From NCBI GenBank assembly GCA_001029295.1, contig LDXJ01000056.1:62001-126000 (forward strand): DNA of 64,000 nucleotides, given 5' to 3'. The notes beneath the pieces were generated by a model, which was not told the DNA's origin, searched no databases, and was given only the letters and a program-made list of their open reading frames with translations. A program made the position numbers and the translations under genes. Positions 43,570 to 52,900 of this stretch are shown here, one piece after another (positions within the stretch are counted from its first letter, which is position 1; every line of letters begins with the position of its first letter). The DNA comes from Peptococcaceae bacterium CEB3 (GTDB lineage: Bacteria > Bacillota > Desulfitobacteriia > Desulfitobacteriales > Desulfitobacteriaceae).

Positions 43570-45339
43570 CTAGGACACCACGTAGTGGCCCGCCTCAGAA
43601 ATAGCCCTTGCGATAGTCTGGCGCAAAGACACCGTGTTGATCGGCTCATAGCGGCAGAGTGTGTTGAGCTGTGCCAGCCGTTGCTCCAAATCCTGACCTT
43701 CTGTCAGCGCCGTCAAGACCTCCGCCGCAGTTAATTTCAAGCTGCCTATACGTCCGTAGATATAGCCTTCGGCCAACATTTGTTTGAGCCGCGCCCCCTC
43801 TTGCCCATCTCGCGCCAGGGCTTTTTCAGCCCGTAACCAGGCGCTTTCCATCGCCAAGGCCCCAGTCGCCAGATCGGCCAGCCGGCCCAGAATCTCTTGC
43901 TGTTTTAGGAGACCGTCTCCAAGAATCTTGATGCCACTGCCCAGCGTGAAGAGAAAGAGGTCTTTGACCGTTTGCACCAAAGCGGCCGGTCCATTTCTCG
44001 GCGGGAGAGCGCCGGCCAATTCCAATTGCCGTTCAACCCTCTCCAGTCCCTCCTGTAAGGCCAGATCCCCTTTCTTGGCCCGGCGGATCAAAGTCGTGGG
44101 AATAAGGATCCGGTTTATTTCATTGGTCCCTTCAAATATTCGGTAGATACGGGCATCTCGATAGAGCCTCTCAACCGGATATTCTGAGATAAAGCCATAG
44201 CCGCCGTGAATCTGAACCGCCTCGTCTACCACATAGCCCAGCATTTCCGTGGCCATCACCTTGTTGATCGAACATTCTACGGCATATTCCTCACTGGCTT
44301 TGGCAACGATCGGTCCGCTCTCGCCCTGAACCCCGCTCGCATTTAAATTCCGCAGCATCTCGTCAAACAGGCCACCTGTGCGGTAAACCATACTTTCCGC
44401 CGCGAAAATGCCGATTGCCATCTCCGCCAGTTTCTCTTGGATCAGGCCGAAACCCGCGAGCGGAGTTCCAAACTGCTGACGGATATTTGCGTACCCGGCC
44501 GCCAGTTCCAGAGCAAATTTGGCACCACCCAAAGAGTTAGCCGCTAGCTTATAACGCCCCAGATTCAAAATGTTGAAAGCAACCACATGACCCCGGCCCG
44601 CTTGGAACAAGAGATTTTCCAACGGAACTTCAACATCTTCCAGAATGAGTGTGCGGGTGGAGGAGCCTTTGATCCCCATTTTTTTCTCCTCGGCTCCGGT
44701 GGAGAGCCCCGCCGCGTCACGCTCGACGATGAAGGCGCTGAATTGCTCCCCGTTTATTTTGGCATAGACGATGAAAACATCAGCTTGGCCGGCATTGGTG
44801 ATAAACTGTTTGGTGCCGTTTAAAATGTAGTTCTTCCCGTCCGGACTGAGAATGGCCTTGGTTTTCGCCGCCAGGGCATCTGAGCCTGAGCCGGGCTCCG
44901 TCAGGGCGTAAGCCCCAATCTTCAGGCCCTTGACCATCTCCGGCAGATATTTACGTTTTTGCTCGGGGGTTCCGAACAAGACGATGGGCAGACTCCCGAT
45001 TCCCGTTTGTCCGCCATGGGTCATGGCAAACGAGCCGGCCCGACCCATACCCTCGGCGATGAGGGTTGAACTGATTTTGTCTAGTTCAAAACCGCCATAC
45101 TCTTCCGGAATATCCGCCCCCAGGAGTCCAAATTCACCTGCGGCCAACAGGAGTTGACGAAGCAACCCTTCCTTCTGGGCTTCCAGATCTTCCATCTTGC
45201 TCAGCACATTGTCAGTCACAAAACCAGTCACCATTTTCGAAATCATGTGGTGCTCTTCCGTGAAATCTTCCAGTGTGAAAACATGTTCCGGATTCGTTTC
45301 ACTGAGAAGAAAACTCCCACCTCTCGGTAATGCACCCAT
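43570..45339 (-). CDS. Acyl-CoA dehydrogenase (long form)
   Basis: FAD-dependent oxidation of acyl-CoA to enoyl-CoA. The 589-residue protein is of the long FadE/VLCAD-like type, with an extra C-terminal domain of about 190 residues. Seen are TEPGSGSDALAAKTKA, the FAD-binding KQFITNAGQADVFIV, QIHGGYGFISEYPVERLYRD and the catalytic Glu in IYRIFEGTNEINR. ATG 45339 has GAGGAGGTGAGG upstream. Its position suggests oxidation of ring-cleavage products or fatty acids. Confidence 0.94.
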   Translation of the reverse strand: MGALPRGGSFLLSETNPEHVFTLEDFTEEHHMISKMVTGFVTDNVLSKMEDLEAQKEGLLRQLLLAAGEFGLLGADIPEEYGGFELDKISSTLIAEGMGRAGSFAMTHGGQTGIGSLPIVLFGTPEQKRKYLPEMVKGLKIGAYALTEPGSGSDALAAKTKAILSPDGKNYILNGTKQFITNAGQADVFIVYAKINGEQFSAFIVERDAAGLSTGAEEKKMGIKGSSTRTLILEDVEVPLENLLFQAGRGHVVAFNILNLGRYKLAANSLGGAKFALELAAGYANIRQQFGTPLAGFGLIQEKLAEMAIGIFAAESMVYRTGGLFDEMLRNLNASGVQGESGPIVAKASEEYAVECSINKVMATEMLGYVVDEAVQIHGGYGFISEYPVERLYRDARIYRIFEGTNEINRILIPTTLIRRAKKGDLALQEGLERVERQLELAGALPPRNGPAALVQTVKDLFLFTLGSGIKILGDGLLKQQEILGRLADLATGALAMESAWLRAEKALARDGQEGARLKQMLAEGYIYGRIGSLKLTAAEVLTALTEGQDLEQRLAQLNTLCRYEPINTVSLRQTIARAISEAGHYVVS

Positions 45340-45372
45340 CCCCTCACCTCCTCGTAATTCGGTACTAAGGTA

Positions 45373-45424
45373 CGGGGTCAGACCTTACCCTGCTGCTGGA
45401 TTACGGGAGCAAGGTCTGACCCCG
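45373..45424. repeat. REP-like inverted repeat
   Basis: CGGGGTCAGACCTT and AAGGTCTGACCCCG form perfect 14-bp arms around a 24-base loop. GGGGTCAGACCTT-type palindromes are scattered in many genomes as REP elements. The rest of the gap (45340-45667) contains copies of a CTGACCTCCGGCCT-like short unit (about 45463-45485 and 45612-45664) and no gene. Confidence 0.8.
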
Positions 45425-45667
45425 ATTTGATGTACCATTTGGCGTCAGTCCCCACCGTGGTTTCTGACCTCCGGCCTCTGGCATGCCCTAACGTTGCAAC
45501 CAATACTTGCTGGCTCACTTTGACCCGCGCCTCTGATCCACTCATCCACTCGGCCATGAGCTGAATCTCCGATAATGACCTGGTGACGCGAGCGTCCGCC
45601 GCCCACTCACGTGTCCGACCTCTGGCTTCTGACCTCTGGTATGCTTCTGACCTCCGGCCTCCGGTCC

Positions 45668-46447
45668 CTACGCACCCGTGAAGTTCGCCTTACGTTTTTC
45701 CAGGAAAGCGGCCAAGCCTTCCCTGCGATCATCACTGGTAAAAGTTGTGACAAAGTTTTGGATTTCCAAAGTCAGGGCTGAATGAAGATCCAGATTGATG
45801 CCGGTATTGATAGCCTCTTTGGCCATTCTCAAGGCCACCGCCGGCTTAGCCGCGAGCCTGCGGGCCAACTGTTGCGCTTCGCTCATAAGTTCGGCCGCCG
45901 GGACCACCTTGTGAACCAACCCGATTTTTTCCGCCACTCCTGCCTCGATGATCTCGCCGAGAAAGACAAGTTCCTTGGCCTTGGCCAACCCGATCAGGCG
46001 GGTCAGGCGTTGCGTCCCTCCCGCCCCCGGAATAATGCCCAAATTGATCTCCGGTTGACCGAATTTCGCTGTCTCCGCGGCCAGGCGGAAATCACAGGCT
46101 AAAGCGAGCTCTGTCCCACCGCCCAGTGCTAAGCCATTGACAGCCGCAATCACCGGTTTACCCAGCTTCTCAATCTGCTCATAGGCCTCACGGGTGATGT
46201 GACAAAAGGCGTACGCCTCCATAGGCGTCAGCTGCACCATTTCCGCAATGTCCGCCCCGGCCGCAAAGGCCTTGTCTCCGGCCCCGGTAATGATTACCAC
46301 TTTAGTCCCAGGATCTCCGTCCACTTCCCGCAGAATCGCGCCCAGTTCCCGCAGAATCCCGCTGTGGAGAGGATTCATAGGCGGGCGATTCAACGTCAGC
46401 GTGGCAACCCCCTCATCTTGGCTTACCTGAATGAATTCATAAGACAC
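45668..46447 (-). CDS. Enoyl-CoA hydratase (crotonase)
   Basis: Hydrates enoyl-CoA; possibly also cyclic dienoyl-CoA here. The 259-residue protein keeps both catalytic Glu: NGLALGGGTELALACDF and KFGQPEINLGIIPGAGGTQR. The start is GTG 46447 (GGGGGAAAAG upstream). In the benzoyl-CoA region it is the best candidate in this window for the dienoyl-CoA hydratase (Dch/BzdW) step, or it may serve ordinary beta-oxidation. The sequence does not decide between them. Confidence 0.92.
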   Translation of the reverse strand: MSYEFIQVSQDEGVATLTLNRPPMNPLHSGILRELGAILREVDGDPGTKVVIITGAGDKAFAAGADIAEMVQLTPMEAYAFCHITREAYEQIEKLGKPVIAAVNGLALGGGTELALACDFRLAAETAKFGQPEINLGIIPGAGGTQRLTRLIGLAKAKELVFLGEIIEAGVAEKIGLVHKVVPAAELMSEAQQLARRLAAKPAVALRMAKEAINTGINLDLHSALTLEIQNFVTTFTSDDRREGLAAFLEKRKANFTGA

Positions 46448-46591
46448 AGTCTTTTCCCCCTTTCATGTACTGACTCGCACGGTAGAAAAGATCATGACCC
46501 TTAATCTGGCCATGGCTTATTTTCCCTCTGCACAGGCTTACTCGTACGCTCAAATCCTTGATTCACTTTACTCATACGCGTGCTTGATAAC

Positions 46592-47455
46592 TCAATCCCA
46601 CGGGTCCAGCCCCAGAATCTTGGCCGCATTCCCACCCAGTATTTTTCCTGCCCCGCCCGGCGGCAGATTGAAGTTCGCAATGGCCTCCATGTTGCGCCCA
46701 ATCCAGGGAGCCCCCGGCCAATCGCTGCCAAAAATGATTTTGTCTGTGTTGCGATCAAATTCCGGGAAATAGTCAAAGAGTTTTCCCGGCGGCAAACCGG
46801 AAATCTCCATATAGACATGAGGATGAAGTCTGGAAAGGAAGAAAGCCCGATCATACCAAAATCCCCGACCGGAATGCGCCATGACCAAATTAAGATTGGG
46901 AAAGTCAACCGCCACATCATCCAAATGGAGCGGATCTCCGTATTTAAGTCTGGAACCGCGAAAAACGGAAGAGCCAGTGTGAATCAGGACCGGAACTCTC
47001 AGATCCTCCGCCACCCGGTAAAGCGGGTAAATACGGGGATCGTTGAGATAATAGTGTTGGTAGGTCGGATAGAGTTTGAGGCCGCGAAACCCCTCGTTCT
47101 CGACCAGACGCCGCAATTCTTCGCCCGGCCTGGTAAAGATGTGGGGATTGACATCGCAAAAGGGAATGAGTCGGGGACGACCCCGGCAGAAGTCCCGCAC
47201 CTGTTCATTGGTGCAAACCCCGGTTGTAATATGACTCAACTCGGCTAAAACACAGGCATAGTCGACCCCTTCGCTGCTCAGGAACTCCTCAAAAGCCCCC
47301 GGATCCCGGTAACGCTGGATGTATTCTTCGTACCCCTCCGGGTGCGCTTCTTTCATCCATTCCGTAACCCACGGGTGGTGGTACGTATATACACCGAGAT
47401 GGACGTGGAAATCAATGCGCGGAGACCGTGGCGGTCTTTCCTTGACTCCAGGCAT
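46592..47455 (-). CDS. Amidohydrolase_2 family protein (ACMSD-like)
   Basis: The metal-dependent TIM barrel has the HxH motif in RIDFHVHLGVYTYHHP, the later VPVLIHTGSSV and LNLVMAHSGRG, and the Asp in IIFGSDWPGAP. The family includes decarboxylases of aromatic acids and lactone or ring hydrolases; all four metal-site regions are present. ATG 47455 (288 residues) is preferred for its GGGAG spacing. Its location between the Had-like dehydrogenase and the crotonase hints at a ring-derived substrate, which is inference. Confidence 0.85.
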   Translation of the reverse strand: MPGVKERPPRSPRIDFHVHLGVYTYHHPWVTEWMKEAHPEGYEEYIQRYRDPGAFEEFLSSEGVDYACVLAELSHITTGVCTNEQVRDFCRGRPRLIPFCDVNPHIFTRPGEELRRLVENEGFRGLKLYPTYQHYYLNDPRIYPLYRVAEDLRVPVLIHTGSSVFRGSRLKYGDPLHLDDVAVDFPNLNLVMAHSGRGFWYDRAFFLSRLHPHVYMEISGLPPGKLFDYFPEFDRNTDKIIFGSDWPGAPWIGRNMEAIANFNLPPGGAGKILGGNAAKILGLDPWD

Positions 47456-47570
47456 CTTCCTCATCTCCCTTTTTTCCGTGAACTCCCACCCGGTACCTGC
47501 CGGACGGTTCTCAGAAACCATGGCACTGAAACCAGCCTCACCCGCTTATCAGATCCCGCAGTTCCAAGTT

Positions 47571-48593
47571 CTAAGGAACTATGACTGAACGGAAACCCTG
47601 GCCGGAACGCACAAAATCCAGCCCCTCATTGACCTGATCGAGGGAGAACCGTCTGGAAACCATCGTCTCAACTTGAAGTTTCCCCGTACGCACCAGCTCG
47701 ATGACCTTGGGGTACTCTGTCAACGGACAACCTAAGGAGCCGATGACCTCCATCTCCCGGTACATCACCCGGCTGGCATTCAAAGTCATCGTGTGCTCCG
47801 TATAACCGACGATCACGAGGCGTCCCCCGTTGCGGACAGAGCTGAAGGCGCTCTCCATCGTCTTGGGATTACCGATACACTCAAAAGCAATCTCTGCCCC
47901 TCCGCCCGTGAGTTTACGGATCGCTTTGGCCACGTCCGGAACCTCGCTGGCATTCACCGTAGCCACGGCTCCCAATTCCTTAGCCTTGTTCAATTTGATC
48001 TCCATCGTGTCCACCGCGATGACCGAAGCCCCGGCGGCATTGGCCACCTGCACCAGATTCAGACCCACGCCGCCGCATCCGTAGACAATGACCGTGTCGC
48101 CCGGTTTGACTTTACCCCGGTTCTTGACTGCGTGGAAGGGAGTCGTGATGGCGTCTGCGATGATGGCTCCTTCGATCAGGGGAATCTCTTCCGGAAGGTG
48201 AAAAACATTACTGGCCTCAGCTTTAATGTACTCCGCGTACCCTCCGTCCACATCATTGCCAAGCATCACCATATGGCTGCAAATGTTGCCCCGGCCGGCC
48301 CGGCAGTTGTCACAAACACCGCAAGCCATGACCGCGGGCAGGAGCACCCTGTCGCCCACCTGAAATTGGCTCACACCGGAAGCCACCTCAGTCACAGTAC
48401 CGGAAACCTCGTGACCCAAAATGAGGGGCGGCTTTTTGAAAGTGGGAACGCCGTGATCAAGATAGTGCAGGTCCGTGTGACAAAGACCGCAGGCCGCGAC
48501 TTTAACAAGGATTTCCCCGGCTCCAATTTGTGGCTTTGGAACTTCTTCGACTTTGAGCGGTTGCTTAGCTCCGTAAAATACCGCTGCTCTCAT
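47571..48593 (-). CDS. had: 6-hydroxycyclohex-1-ene-1-carbonyl-CoA dehydrogenase-like enzyme
   Basis: The 340-residue zinc-dependent medium-chain dehydrogenase shares blocks that mark Had of the benzoyl-CoA pathway: ACGLCHTDLHYLDHGVPT, LLPAVMACGVCDNCRAGRGN, MLGNDVDGGYAEY and ADAITTPFHAV. Catalytic zinc ligands (Cys38, His in LGHE) and the four-Cys structural zinc site are intact. The NAD motif is GCGGVGLNLVQVA. Had oxidises the ring hydroxyl before hydrolytic ring opening. It overlaps the adenine-deaminase-like gene by 4 nt. A generic alcohol dehydrogenase is the less likely alternative. Confidence 0.85.
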   Translation of the reverse strand: MRAAVFYGAKQPLKVEEVPKPQIGAGEILVKVAACGLCHTDLHYLDHGVPTFKKPPLILGHEVSGTVTEVASGVSQFQVGDRVLLPAVMACGVCDNCRAGRGNICSHMVMLGNDVDGGYAEYIKAEASNVFHLPEEIPLIEGAIIADAITTPFHAVKNRGKVKPGDTVIVYGCGGVGLNLVQVANAAGASVIAVDTMEIKLNKAKELGAVATVNASEVPDVAKAIRKLTGGGAEIAFECIGNPKTMESAFSSVRNGGRLVIVGYTEHTMTLNASRVMYREMEVIGSLGCPLTEYPKVIELVRTGKLQVETMVSRRFSLDQVNEGLDFVRSGQGFRSVIVP

Positions 48594-50365
48594 GCTAAAG
48601 CACCTCTTCTTCCATTAAAAAATATCACTTTTTGTTTGCGGATATCGACAATCCCGCGGGGCGTAATGCGCACATAGGGCAAACCTGTGAAGGCCAGAAA
48701 ACCGAGGCCGAAGAGGGGATCATCCCAGGGACAGCCCTTAGCTTGGAGATAAGTGTTCAAACTCATCCAGGCCGCGGCAGTCTCAGATAGGCCGGCGCCG
48801 GAGAGAAGGCCCCCGATCCCTAAGGGCACTTCGCCGATGACCCGACCGCCATCGACCAGGACAGCGCCGCCGCCTATTTCCAACATGCGATTGGCCGCCT
48901 GCGCCATCTCTTCATCACTCGACCCCACCACCATCGGCAGGTGGGTTTCGTGGGCAATGGCACTGGCGTAACCGCCGAACTCCGCCCCAAAGCCGCTGAG
49001 GAAGCCGGTCGTCCACTCTTGCCTCTCTGCAGCCCAAAGGCTGATTTTCATCACCCCCGGCAGGCCGGAAATCTCCAGGCGGCCATCCACGACTGGTACG
49101 TCCCAGACACGTTCTTTCGTGATCGTTTTGTTCACCATGTGCAAAGAGGGCACTTGGACTGAGCCGTTCGCTTCGCTCCTGAGAACAAAATCCCCGGCCT
49201 TGACCGGTCTTCTGGGCACTCGGCCCTCACGCCAGTCCGCCAGCGTGGTCCGGGGAAAGGACGGAATGCTCACCAGCAACTTCCCGTCCGCGGCTGCGGT
49301 TTGCCCGCCGACCCAGACTCGTTTCGGCTCGGGCCGACGAATATCCGGCACCAAGAGCATGTCAGCCAGCCGCCCCGGCGCCACTCCGCCAATCTCCTGA
49401 TCCAGCCCCAGGTAAGTGGCCGGGTTGATAGTCACCATTTGGATTGCCCGGACCGGAGGAACCCCTAATTCCACCGCGCAGGAAACCAGATAATTCATAT
49501 AACCGTGCTGAAGGAGATCCTGAGGGGCAAACCAATCCGGTGTGAGCATCACCCTGGCGGTATCAAGACCCGGATTCTCTGTGATCAGGCGGGACAACTC
49601 CGCCAGGTCCGCCCGGATCGAGCCGTGCCGCAAAGCGACATATAGACCTAGACGCAAACGGTGCAAAGCTTCCTCCGCCGTAATGCTTTCATGGCAGGAG
49701 GAAAACCCGGCGGCTGTCAAAGCGTTCAGTTTATCATAAGAGCAGCCGGCCATATGCCCCTCAATTCTCTTGCCTTCCGCTTTTGCCGCCACGAGTTTGG
49801 CTAGAAGCTCTTGGTCCGGCTCCGCCGCAGTCAACCTGCCCCAGGAAGTGACCTCGCTCACCGCCAGGACCCGCGGCCGGGCTAGGAACCGCGCCACATC
49901 AGCGGCCGAGAAAATCTCTCTTCCCTCAAATTCAGACAGCGGAGGACAGGTGGCCGGAGCGGCAAAATAGTAGCGGAACGGAATTGAGCGAGTCGCCTCC
50001 AGCATGCGTTCAAACCCTTCTGTCCCCAGGGCTCCCGTGATGTCATGGGTATCGGTCAGCATCGCCGTCGTGCCGGTGGGCAGAATGTTCTCCGCCAGGA
50101 CGAGCGGATTGACAATGATGTCAGCATGTCCGTGCATATCGATCAAACCGGGCAGCAAGTACATACCTTTCCCATCCACGATTTCCGTGTTCTCTCCAGC
50201 CCGCGCCTCAGGCCCGACATAGGCTATCCTTCCCCGCCAGACAGCCACCGCCTGCCCTTCCAATATTTCACCGGAATAGACGTTCACTAAGCGGATATTG
50301 TGCAGCAGAAGTTCCGGCTGTCTTCTCCCCAGCGCCACCTGGATAAGACCCTCCCTGGTTTCCAT
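48590..50365 (-). CDS. Adenine deaminase-like amidohydrolase
   Basis: The 591-residue protein has the adenine deaminase (Ade) layout: LVNVYSGEILEGQAVAVWRG, the barrel motif LLPGLIDMHGHADI, then EVTSWGRL, EGHMAGCSYDKLNALTAAG and SCHESI, and the C-terminal VIGEVPLGIGGLLS region. The metal site HGHAD differs from the usual Ade H-x-H context, so the substrate may not be adenine. ATG 50365 follows GAGGGGGGAA. It sits within the benzoyl-CoA genes and is coupled to had, which is unexpected for a purine enzyme. Confidence 0.8.
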   Translation of the reverse strand: METREGLIQVALGRRQPELLLHNIRLVNVYSGEILEGQAVAVWRGRIAYVGPEARAGENTEIVDGKGMYLLPGLIDMHGHADIIVNPLVLAENILPTGTTAMLTDTHDITGALGTEGFERMLEATRSIPFRYYFAAPATCPPLSEFEGREIFSAADVARFLARPRVLAVSEVTSWGRLTAAEPDQELLAKLVAAKAEGKRIEGHMAGCSYDKLNALTAAGFSSCHESITAEEALHRLRLGLYVALRHGSIRADLAELSRLITENPGLDTARVMLTPDWFAPQDLLQHGYMNYLVSCAVELGVPPVRAIQMVTINPATYLGLDQEIGGVAPGRLADMLLVPDIRRPEPKRVWVGGQTAAADGKLLVSIPSFPRTTLADWREGRVPRRPVKAGDFVLRSEANGSVQVPSLHMVNKTITKERVWDVPVVDGRLEISGLPGVMKISLWAAERQEWTTGFLSGFGAEFGGYASAIAHETHLPMVVGSSDEEMAQAANRMLEIGGGAVLVDGGRVIGEVPLGIGGLLSGAGLSETAAAWMSLNTYLQAKGCPWDDPLFGLGFLAFTGLPYVRITPRGIVDIRKQKVIFFNGRRGALA

Positions 50366-50476
50366 CAAAGGAATTCCCCCCTCAAATGATCAATTCAATT
50401 CTTACTTCACCAGTTTCCCATGAAGGAATTCACCTTTCTGGTTTCCATAAAAAGGAATCTACCTTCCCTCTCCGCC

Positions 50477-50761
50477 CTACCAAGAATGCTTGATCGCGTC
50501 CGACACGCAGGCGATCTGGCAGGGCAAACGCAGCGGTCGCCCCGACACCGGTTTGCAGGCGGCACAGATTTGTTTGAGCTTGTTGCGCGCACCCGCGCGC
50601 ACGGTGGCCACTTCTTCATCCCAATCATCAAACTCGATTTCGAAAACTTGACCGGGGCAGCCGTCTAGACAGCCATGTTCTTCGCACAGGGAGCATTTAT
50701 CCGTATCAAGGCTGATATAGTACTCGCCCGATCCATCCTTGTAACCATGGTTGGCAATCAT
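50477..50761 (-). CDS. Ferredoxin-like [4Fe-4S] protein (BzdM-like position)
   Basis: A 94-residue protein from ATG 50761, with Cys in DKCSLCEEHGCLDGCPGQVF and a second set in ICAACKP and LPCQIACVSD. It suits a two-cluster ferredoxin. It follows the ATPase subunit of the benzoyl-CoA reductase, as ferredoxin genes do in bzd and bcr operons, where ferredoxin donates the low-potential electrons. The ribosome binding site is weak and the frame stays open upstream (TTG 50803), so the start is uncertain. Confidence 0.75.
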   Translation of the reverse strand: MIANHGYKDGSGEYYISLDTDKCSLCEEHGCLDGCPGQVFEIEFDDWDEEVATVRAGARNKLKQICAACKPVSGRPLRLPCQIACVSDAIKHSW

Positions 50762-50874
50762 CTTCACACCCGCTTTCTTCGTCCTGGCACAGCTCGGGGT
50801 CAAGAAACGATCAGAGAAGGTCGGCTCCCAGAGTGCCGGAACAGACTTGCCGGCTTTGGCAGGAAAGGGTTTGC

Positions 50875-51789
50875 CTACCGGCCCGCCATTTTTCCCTGCA
50901 GCGCGGGTTTGTCTTTACCGGCCTTGGCGAACAAAGCCTTGGCGAAAAGGGCCCCGCCCAAAGCGCCGGCAATCTGGGTGTCATAGATGGGTTTTAAAGC
51001 CTCTACCCCCAGAATCCGTTCAATTCGTTGGACCACACCGGGATTTTTGGCGATACCACCGGTGATAGCAAAGTCTTTTTCCATGCCATTTCGCTCCAGC
51101 AGACTCACAACCCGGCTTGCCATCGCCGAGCAGTACGCCGCCAAAACCTTCTCTTTGGACCAACCGGCCCGCAGCAAACCGGTAGCTTCCGTTTTGGCAA
51201 AGACCACACAGGTGCTGGATACCGGAGCCGGTTCTTCCTCGACACTTAAAGACATGGCCCCCACTTCCTCGATCGGTACCGCCAACAGGTTGGCAAACAC
51301 CTCCATGCCCCGCCCGGTTCCGGCGGCACACTTGTCGTTCATGAGGAAAGAAGTCACCTTGCCTCTCTCGTCACAGTGAATTGCCTTACAATCCTGTCCA
51401 CCCATGTCCAGGAGGGTACGCACAGTCGGTCCGTACATAAAGTTCGCTCCCCGGGCGTGACAGGCAATTTCCGTGACCGCTTTGTTGGCAAAAGGCACGT
51501 TCACCCGGCCATAACCGGTTCCAACCGTGAAGCGGATATCATCTAGCGTCAGCCCTGTTCCTTCCATGGCCCAATTGATAGCATCAATGGCCGAGCTCGG
51601 GCTGTCGGAGCCTGTGCGCATGTTGGAAAAGGCGTAGAGCTCCCCGTCAACCATAATCACTGCTTGCGAACTGGTCGAGCCCACATCGACGCCGGCCGTA
51701 ACCAAACTTCCGCGCCAGTCCGGGATATCCGGGTTCTTCCAGTTGTACTCTTTCCATCTCCAATATTCCTTCGTCTCATTCTCATTCAT
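50875..51789 (-). CDS. bzdQ: ATP-dependent benzoyl-CoA reductase, ATPase subunit (BzdQ/BcrA type)
   Basis: One of two different ASKHA ATPase subunits of class I benzoyl-CoA reductase. The 304-residue protein has the phosphate motif VTAGVDVGSTSSQAVIMVDG and the stretch YAFSNMRTGSDSPSSAIDA, which is typical of BzdQ-like subunits. The cluster Cys regions are LMNDKCAAGTGRGME and STCVVFAKTEATG. The C-terminal adenosine motif is FAITGGIAKNPGV. ATP hydrolysis drives electrons onto the ring-reducing subunits. ATG 51789 has AAGGAGG upstream. The tail (ALFAKALFAKAGKDKP) shows a small internal duplication. Confidence 0.88.
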   Translation of the reverse strand: MNENETKEYWRWKEYNWKNPDIPDWRGSLVTAGVDVGSTSSQAVIMVDGELYAFSNMRTGSDSPSSAIDAINWAMEGTGLTLDDIRFTVGTGYGRVNVPFANKAVTEIACHARGANFMYGPTVRTLLDMGGQDCKAIHCDERGKVTSFLMNDKCAAGTGRGMEVFANLLAVPIEEVGAMSLSVEEEPAPVSSTCVVFAKTEATGLLRAGWSKEKVLAAYCSAMASRVVSLLERNGMEKDFAITGGIAKNPGVVQRIERILGVEALKPIYDTQIAGALGGALFAKALFAKAGKDKPALQGKMAGR

Positions 51790-51989
51790 AGGGTTCAACC
51801 TCCTTCTCCATTATGCTCCTCAGCTTTCCGTCCACAGCTTCTCCTTCCCATGTTCTCCTGCCCAGGTTCTCCTTCTCAGACTTCTCCTTCACAGCTTCGC
51901 TCCCTGCCGTCGACTTCCCGATTCGTCCAATCCATCCCCGCACCCGGTCGGACTTTCGCACTTCTCACCTTCGTCCTCCGAATCCGTGC

Positions 51990-52092
51990 TTCCGGCCTCT
52001 GATCTCCGTCTCTGATCTTCGTCTCTAACCTCCGGCCTCTGACCTCCGCCTCTAACCTCCGGCCTCTGAGCTCCGACCTCTGAGCTCCGGTG
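51990..52092. repeat. Degenerate ~13-bp tandem repeats between bzdP and bzdQ
   Basis: About eight imperfect copies of CTCCGGCCTCTGA occupy the second half of the 305-nt gap between the two ATPase genes. The first half (51810-51930) has looser CTTCTCCTTC-type repeats. No gene or terminator is visible. Confidence 0.85.
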
Positions 52093-52094
52093 CC

Positions 52095-52865
52095 CTACGC
52101 GATCTCTGCCGCATAAACGGCCGCTCCCAAGGCACTGACGTAGTCGGGGTCTTCCGGAACCCTGATATCCTTCTGCAAGTCATCTTTAAGGGATTGAACC
52201 AGACCTTGGTTACGCCCCGGGCCCCCGATGAGCGCCAGGTCATCCAAAAGGCCCACCCTGCGGACCATTGAGCTCACCCGGTTGGACACCCCATCGTGCA
52301 CGGCGCGGGCAATATCCTCCTTCGGGGTCTTTTGGTGAATGAGGGATACCACCTCGGATTCCGCAAAGACGACACACTGGGCATTCATCGGAACTTCTTT
52401 GCTGTAGCGCATGGACAGAGGACCCATTTCTTCCGGAGTGGTCTGCAAGGCCCTGGCCATGGACTCGACAAAAGAACCCGCTCCGGCGGCACATTTTTCG
52501 TTACTGGCAAAATCAGCGATTTTTCCGTCAGATGTCAGCTTAATCGCCCGTCCTTCCTCGGCCCCCAGATCTATCACTGTGTTCACTGTGGGCACAAAAT
52601 AACGTGCTCCCTTGGCCGCTGAACCGATCTCCGTGATATTTTCCTGAGCGAATTTCACTTCGTTGCGCCCCACACCCGTCGATACGACCGCCGTAACCTC
52701 AGCCGAGTCGATCCTAGCAGCCCGCAGGGCCAATTCATAAGCTTGCCCCGCCGATTCATTGGCGTCAAACCCCGTCAAAATCAGCGCCTTGCCGATAACT
52801 TGCCCGTCTTTCAAGACCACGGCTTTGGTATTGCGGTTACCGCTGTCGATTCCTACTGTAATCAT
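52095..52865 (-). CDS. bzdP: ATP-dependent benzoyl-CoA reductase, ATPase subunit (BzdP/BcrD type)
   Basis: The second ASKHA ATPase subunit, 256 residues. Motifs are ITVGIDSGNRNTKAVVLKDG, TVIDLGAEEGRAIKL, the cluster Cys in SNEKCAAGAGSFVESMA and NAQCVVFAESEVVS, and LALIGGPGRNQGLVQSL. The presence of two non-identical activator-type ATPases next to two HgdB-fold subunits separates this set from 2-hydroxyacyl-CoA dehydratases, which use one homodimeric activator. AAGGAGG precedes the ATG. Confidence 0.88.
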   Translation of the reverse strand: MITVGIDSGNRNTKAVVLKDGQVIGKALILTGFDANESAGQAYELALRAARIDSAEVTAVVSTGVGRNEVKFAQENITEIGSAAKGARYFVPTVNTVIDLGAEEGRAIKLTSDGKIADFASNEKCAAGAGSFVESMARALQTTPEEMGPLSMRYSKEVPMNAQCVVFAESEVVSLIHQKTPKEDIARAVHDGVSNRVSSMVRRVGLLDDLALIGGPGRNQGLVQSLKDDLQKDIRVPEDPDYVSALGAAVYAAEIA

Positions 52866-52900
52866 TTTGCAACCTCCTTCGTCAGAGTAAAGCCCTCAGT

